Positions 61,191 through 64,000 of a stretch of DNA of 64,000 nt are shown piece after piece. Each line of letters opens with the position of its first letter. Positions within the stretch are counted from its first letter, which is position 1. Both the position numbers and the translations under genes were made by a program. Below the pieces are notes generated by a model. That model saw only the letters and a program-made list of their open reading frames with translations, did no database searches and was not told the DNA's origin. Origin of the DNA: Prunus persica (taxonomy: Eukaryota; Streptophyta; Magnoliopsida; Rosales; Rosaceae); assembly GCF_000346465.2 (NCBI RefSeq), contig NC_034012.1:11201507-11265506 (forward strand), in the 5' to 3' direction.

Positions 61191-62073
61191 TGACCGTACT
61201 TGCCACACCTATAGCACTCAATTTGTCGTGTTTAGACTCATGATGGCTTTGTTGTCTATATTGACCTCTGCATCTGCCTCTGGAATCGGAATTTCCTTTA
61301 CTGCCAAAATCATGATTTCCTCTGCCTCTTCCTCTTCCTTGGCCTCTACCTCGACTACGACCGGAACCTCTCCATGATGAGGATTCATTGCTGGTGGAGC
61401 TTTTCAAGGCTTTTTCCTCTGTTGTAGTATCCTGACTTTTAAATTTCTGCTCATGCACCAACAGTGAACTATGGAGTTCATCAATTGACATTGTTTCAAT
61501 GTCATTTGCTTCCTCAATTGCACAAACAACATAGTTAAACTTTGGCGACATTGAACGCAAAAATTTTTCAATGATTGTGACATCATCCATCTTGTCACCA
61601 TGAAGCCGCATCTTACTTGCAATTGCCATCGCCTTTGAGAAGTATTCATCAACAGAATCTTCTGGTTTCATGTGAAGAGTTTCAAAATCTCATCGAAGTG
61701 CTTGAAGCTGTGCACGCTTCACCTTAGTGGAACCTTGATACTTTTTCTGCATAGACTCCCATATCTGCTTGGAAGTGTCCTTCTGGAGAATAGTCTCCAA
61801 AATGGATCGATCAATCGCTTGGAAGAGGTAGTTTTTCAATTTCAGGTCCTTCAATTTCTGTTCATCAAGTCTTTTCTGTTGCGCTTCTGTCAACACCGCT
61901 CCTTCTGCTGGTTCAGTAATTCCATCTTCAATGAGAGTCCAATACTCTTTGGATCTCAGAAAATTCTCCATTAACATGCTCCAATGGTCATAATGACCAT
62001 CAAAGCGAGGTATGGCTGGCTGCACGTAGTTCTCTTGAACCTTGTCGGATGCCATCAGTCCTTGCTGCTGCAA
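61166..62073 (-). pseudogene. Copia gag region
   Basis: 61690-62073 encodes the gag N-terminus (PRFDGHYDHWSMLMENFLR) and ends at a TGA that looks like a C-to-T change of a CGA codon. 61003-61671 continues gag (DYFSKAM-like spacing, then an Arg/Gly-rich stretch). Near 61216 one base is missing, which puts the nucleocapsid knuckle CYRCGKYGHYRSEC (CX2CX4HX4C) into the pol frame. Confidence 0.9.
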
Positions 62074-62122
62074 GACAAGAAAGCTGCTGCTTTTTGGAGA
62101 ATTTTAATCAAGCCCAGTGGGG

Positions 62123-62134
62123 GCTCTGATACCA
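62123..62134 (-). other. Primer binding site
   Basis: TGGTATCAGAGC on the minus strand, two bases inside the 5' LTR; complementary to the 3' end of plant initiator tRNA-Met. Confidence 0.9.
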
Positions 62135-62136
62135 GA

Positions 62137-62438
62137 CGTTGGAAATTTAGAGAACTCAAATAATCTCAGATAGAAAGCTTTTGTTGAACTGAAGTAAATT
62201 CTGATTGATTGAAACACAGCTTAAATAACACGTACAAGGTAACTGACTCAGATAATGGAATGAACAACTAAACATCCCACTACAACCAATACTAACAGAC
62301 GTCTCCCACTACTACCAATACTAACAGACTTATCCCACAACTAAAACACTCCTATTGAATAGGTAAACCACAACTGATTTCCTAAAACATAGGAACCAAC
62401 GTTTATTGAATTACAAATAACATAAATAATTTCTAACA
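62137..62438 (-). repeat. Copia 5' LTR
   Basis: 302 bp, nearly identical to 57675-57976. Its inner terminal base is C instead of T on the plus strand (CGTTGG instead of TGTTGG), so the canonical terminal dinucleotide is altered on that side. Confidence 0.93.
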
Positions 62439-62876
62439 GATACGAGGAAGTAACTGAACCTGGGATGGTTTTGAGGCCCTCGATGGCGGCGTGTGTAACG
62501 ATGCTCTTGCCCAACTGGAGGATCTTGGACTGGGCTTTCTCGTCCTGAAGGTAGTGGTTCATGTTACCCCTGACGGCGCTATCGAAATGGATAACGGTGG
62601 CTGACCCATAACCGTAAGCGGTGGAGCACACGTTCTTCACAGCCGTTACATTTGGTGCGATCCGTTTGAGGGAACCGGGTGTGGGGAACTAGTTCTTCAC
62701 GGCCGTTAGATTCAAAGCGTTGCGTTTTAGTGAATCGGGAGTCCCGGAAATGAAATCCCATATCCCCATTTTTCTCAGTAGATCAAAGCTCAAGTGAAGA
62801 CTTGGTGCAAATTTTTTCTTTTAAAAGAAAAAGCTAGTTCGAACTTTAAAAAAGTGAGGTGACACGATACATAGTT

Positions 62877-63465
62877 CTTTTTCTTTTTCTTTTTTTCCAA
62901 GAATCAAATACTTTTGTTAAAGGGAAACTTTTTTTTTTTTCCCAAGAATCAAATACTTTTATTAAAGGTGAATACGAACATTATCATCTCCAGCTAAGGT
63001 ATTAAACAACCAATTTGGAGGTACAAAATCCCAATAGTAACTACCACCAACCCTACACGCAAAAGTTGCAACTTCATGAGCAGCTTTGTTGCAACTGCGA
63101 GGTGCAAAAATAAAAATTACTTCCTGAAATTCTCGAATCGCAGTTTGGACATCGAAGAGAATATTATCTACCTCCACAACCACCACCCTCTCCCCCTTCA
63201 CCATCTTGATGGCAACTTGGGAATCAGACTCCACCACCACCCGAGAGAAAACCCCTTGTTGACAAGCAAACATAACTGCCCTTATAGCGTCCATCTCTGT
63301 CATGAGAGCCGACCCATAAAGCATATCTCCTTGACCACCCGCTTGTATCATCCAACCTGTGAAGTCCCGAATTGCCCATCCACAACCTCCCCGCATTGTT
63401 TGCACGCTTTTTTTCTTTTTCTTTTTTGTAGGAAAGTTCAATGCGCATTAGATATTGTATATAAT
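62877..63465 (-). mobile_element. LINE 3' fragment with RNase H domain
   Basis: 62962-63400 on the minus strand encodes an RNase H-like domain of the plant LINE/RVT_3 type: GCGWAIRDFTGWMIQAGG, AEMDAIRAVMFA-like (TEMDAIRAVMFACQQG), VVVESDSQVAIKMVKG and RSCNKAAHEVATFACR, ending NWLFNTLAGD. The expected D-E-D acidic pattern is mostly present. The first catalytic Asp lies upstream of the fragment or is lost. The 3' end (AGTATTTGATTCTTGGGAAAAAAAAAAAA) is repeated once (62893-62945 and 62946-62970), each copy followed by an A run. No reverse transcriptase is present, so it is 5'-truncated. Confidence 0.75.
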
Positions 63466-64000
63466 TATCCTTACTAATTAGTATTTGAGACAAACAGTAT
63501 TTTTGTTTTGGTTTTAATACAAACAGTATTTACTATTTGATCCTCTATCATCTCTTCTTGGATGATTATTCTTAATCAAATAGCTGAAAATTACATCCAT
63601 ATAAAACCCAAACCAAGAATGACCCATCCAATAAAATGGGAAATGAAAATGCCAAATTGTTAGTATACTATTCTCTTCCATATACCACAATGGCGTACAG
63701 TTCAACCATGTCAAGACTCAACAGGCAAGGATCTGCATGAGGTTGAGAAAAAATGAAATTTGTATAGCAATAATGGACACTTGGAATTAACGGAATATGA
63801 TTGGGATTGACGAAATATTATTGGAATTGATGGAATATCATTGGAATTGATGGATCATGAATGGGGGTACGCTTAGGTGGAAAGCATTTAAGTTTTGATA
63901 TGTTTTAAACTAAAAATTGAGGATTCGACGAAAAAACTGGACAGTACTCGGTGATTAAAAAAGACAATGAAGGTTTCATAACAAGAACAATGTCTTCTAA
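63466..64000. other. Gene-free end of window
   Basis: AT-rich. At about 63779-63852 a short imperfect repeat, TTGG(a/g)ATTGA(c/t)G(g/a)AATAT(g/t)AT, occurs three to four times. No gene seen. Confidence 0.5.

Larger units (their letters stand above)
57675..62438 (-). mobile_element. Ty1/copia LTR retrotransposon, nearly complete but defective
   Basis: Flanked by the 5-bp duplication GATAC at 57670-57674 and 62439-62443. Two 302-bp LTRs, TG...CA ends, a primer site for initiator tRNA-Met and a polypurine tract are all present. The order on the minus strand is gag, protease, integrase, reverse transcriptase, RNase H, which defines copia. Coding lesions: a TGA in gag (61692-61694), a 1-nt loss before the CCHC knuckle (near 61216), a TAA in the integrase region (60190-60192), a TAG before the reverse transcriptase core (near 59224), and a short in-frame deletion in the reverse transcriptase. 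It cannot make a full polyprotein. The LTRs differ at about 4 of 302 positions, so insertion was recent. Confidence 0.95.
57287..62769 (-). pseudogene. Unknown two-exon family, copy C, broken by copia insertion
   Basis: Exon 1 lies at 62460-62769 and exon 2 at 57287-57546 on the minus strand; between them sits a 4.76-kb copia element in the intron, about 20 bases past the donor (CATCCCAG|GTTCAG). Exon 1 starts MGIWDFISGTPDSLKRN but contains a 60-bp tandem duplication (TTCTTCAC repeated at 62633 and 62693) of the LKR..TAVKN part, with an in-frame TAG right after the first TAVKN. Exon 2 is open: GYNIVNNSIKGLKDSDKQVV, one EVDVKALQAD-like unit, then VKQKLEDVIRVFMMKEFMGRK and APRKK. It keeps the C-terminus that copy B has lost. 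A start at a later Met could bypass the stop, but splicing across the element would still be required. Confidence 0.8.
56727..62876. repeat. Segmental duplication, block C
   Basis: Counterpart of 51601-54765. Its colinearity is broken only by the copia element at 57675-62438. The right edge of the match is near GTGAGGTGACACGATACATAGTTC, where a LINE 3' end begins. Confidence 0.75.

Overview
The window is AT-rich nuclear DNA of a flowering plant, most likely a core eudicot. The evidence is multi-exon genes with GT/AG introns, a nuclear tRNA-Phe(GAA), plant-only families (CrRLK1L kinase, ULTRAPETALA, Root_cap, PhBP-type Bet v 1 proteins, NLR coiled-coil) and plant retroelements. A rosid, perhaps Rosaceae, fits the protein sequences, but that is only an impression. 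All gene models below come from reading splice sites by eye and checking that exon lengths keep frame.

Layout. 1-5200: gene-free, with one probable LINE relic and a ~95-bp direct repeat. 6026-8548 (+): THESEUS1 receptor kinase in one coding exon. 10393-20771: a mixed cluster in which an intact Root_cap gene (-) and a broken Root_cap paralogue (-) bracket three tandem two-exon phytohormone-binding-like (PR-10) genes (+), with a solo LTR between the second and third. 22617-24999 (+): histone demethylase LDL2. 25703-28786 (-): an ULTRAPETALA gene with a 10-nt coding first exon. 29316-30010: a non-LTR retroposon with clear target-site duplications. 31526-36078 (+): a 12-exon PLP enzyme of the Met_gamma_lyase/aluminium-resistance family. 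37035-37107 (-): tRNA-Phe. 37879-39985 (+): a DUF300/LAZ1-like membrane protein. 40984-43100 (+): a probable plastid membrane protein with a four-cysteine zinc ribbon. 44510-45724 (-): the ESSS (NDUFB11-type) subunit of mitochondrial complex I.

From 46 kb onward the window is younger and more rearranged. Three minus-strand copies (A, B, C) of a two-exon family that I do not recognise lie at 46210-48361, 53828-54639 and 57287-62769. B and C sit in a segmental duplication; C has a Ty1/copia element (57675-62438) in its intron and a stop codon in exon 1. Solo LTRs, SINEs, a MITE and LINE pieces fill the rest.

The most interesting object is the intronless 554-codon gene at 49050-50714 (-). Its first ~122 residues look like the N-terminal coiled-coil domain of an RPS5/At4g27190-type NLR immune receptor, fused in frame to a complete monodehydroascorbate reductase. 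No NB-ARC or LRR follows. This looks like a retrocopied antioxidant enzyme captured by an NLR 5' end, and is the best candidate here for an undescribed system.
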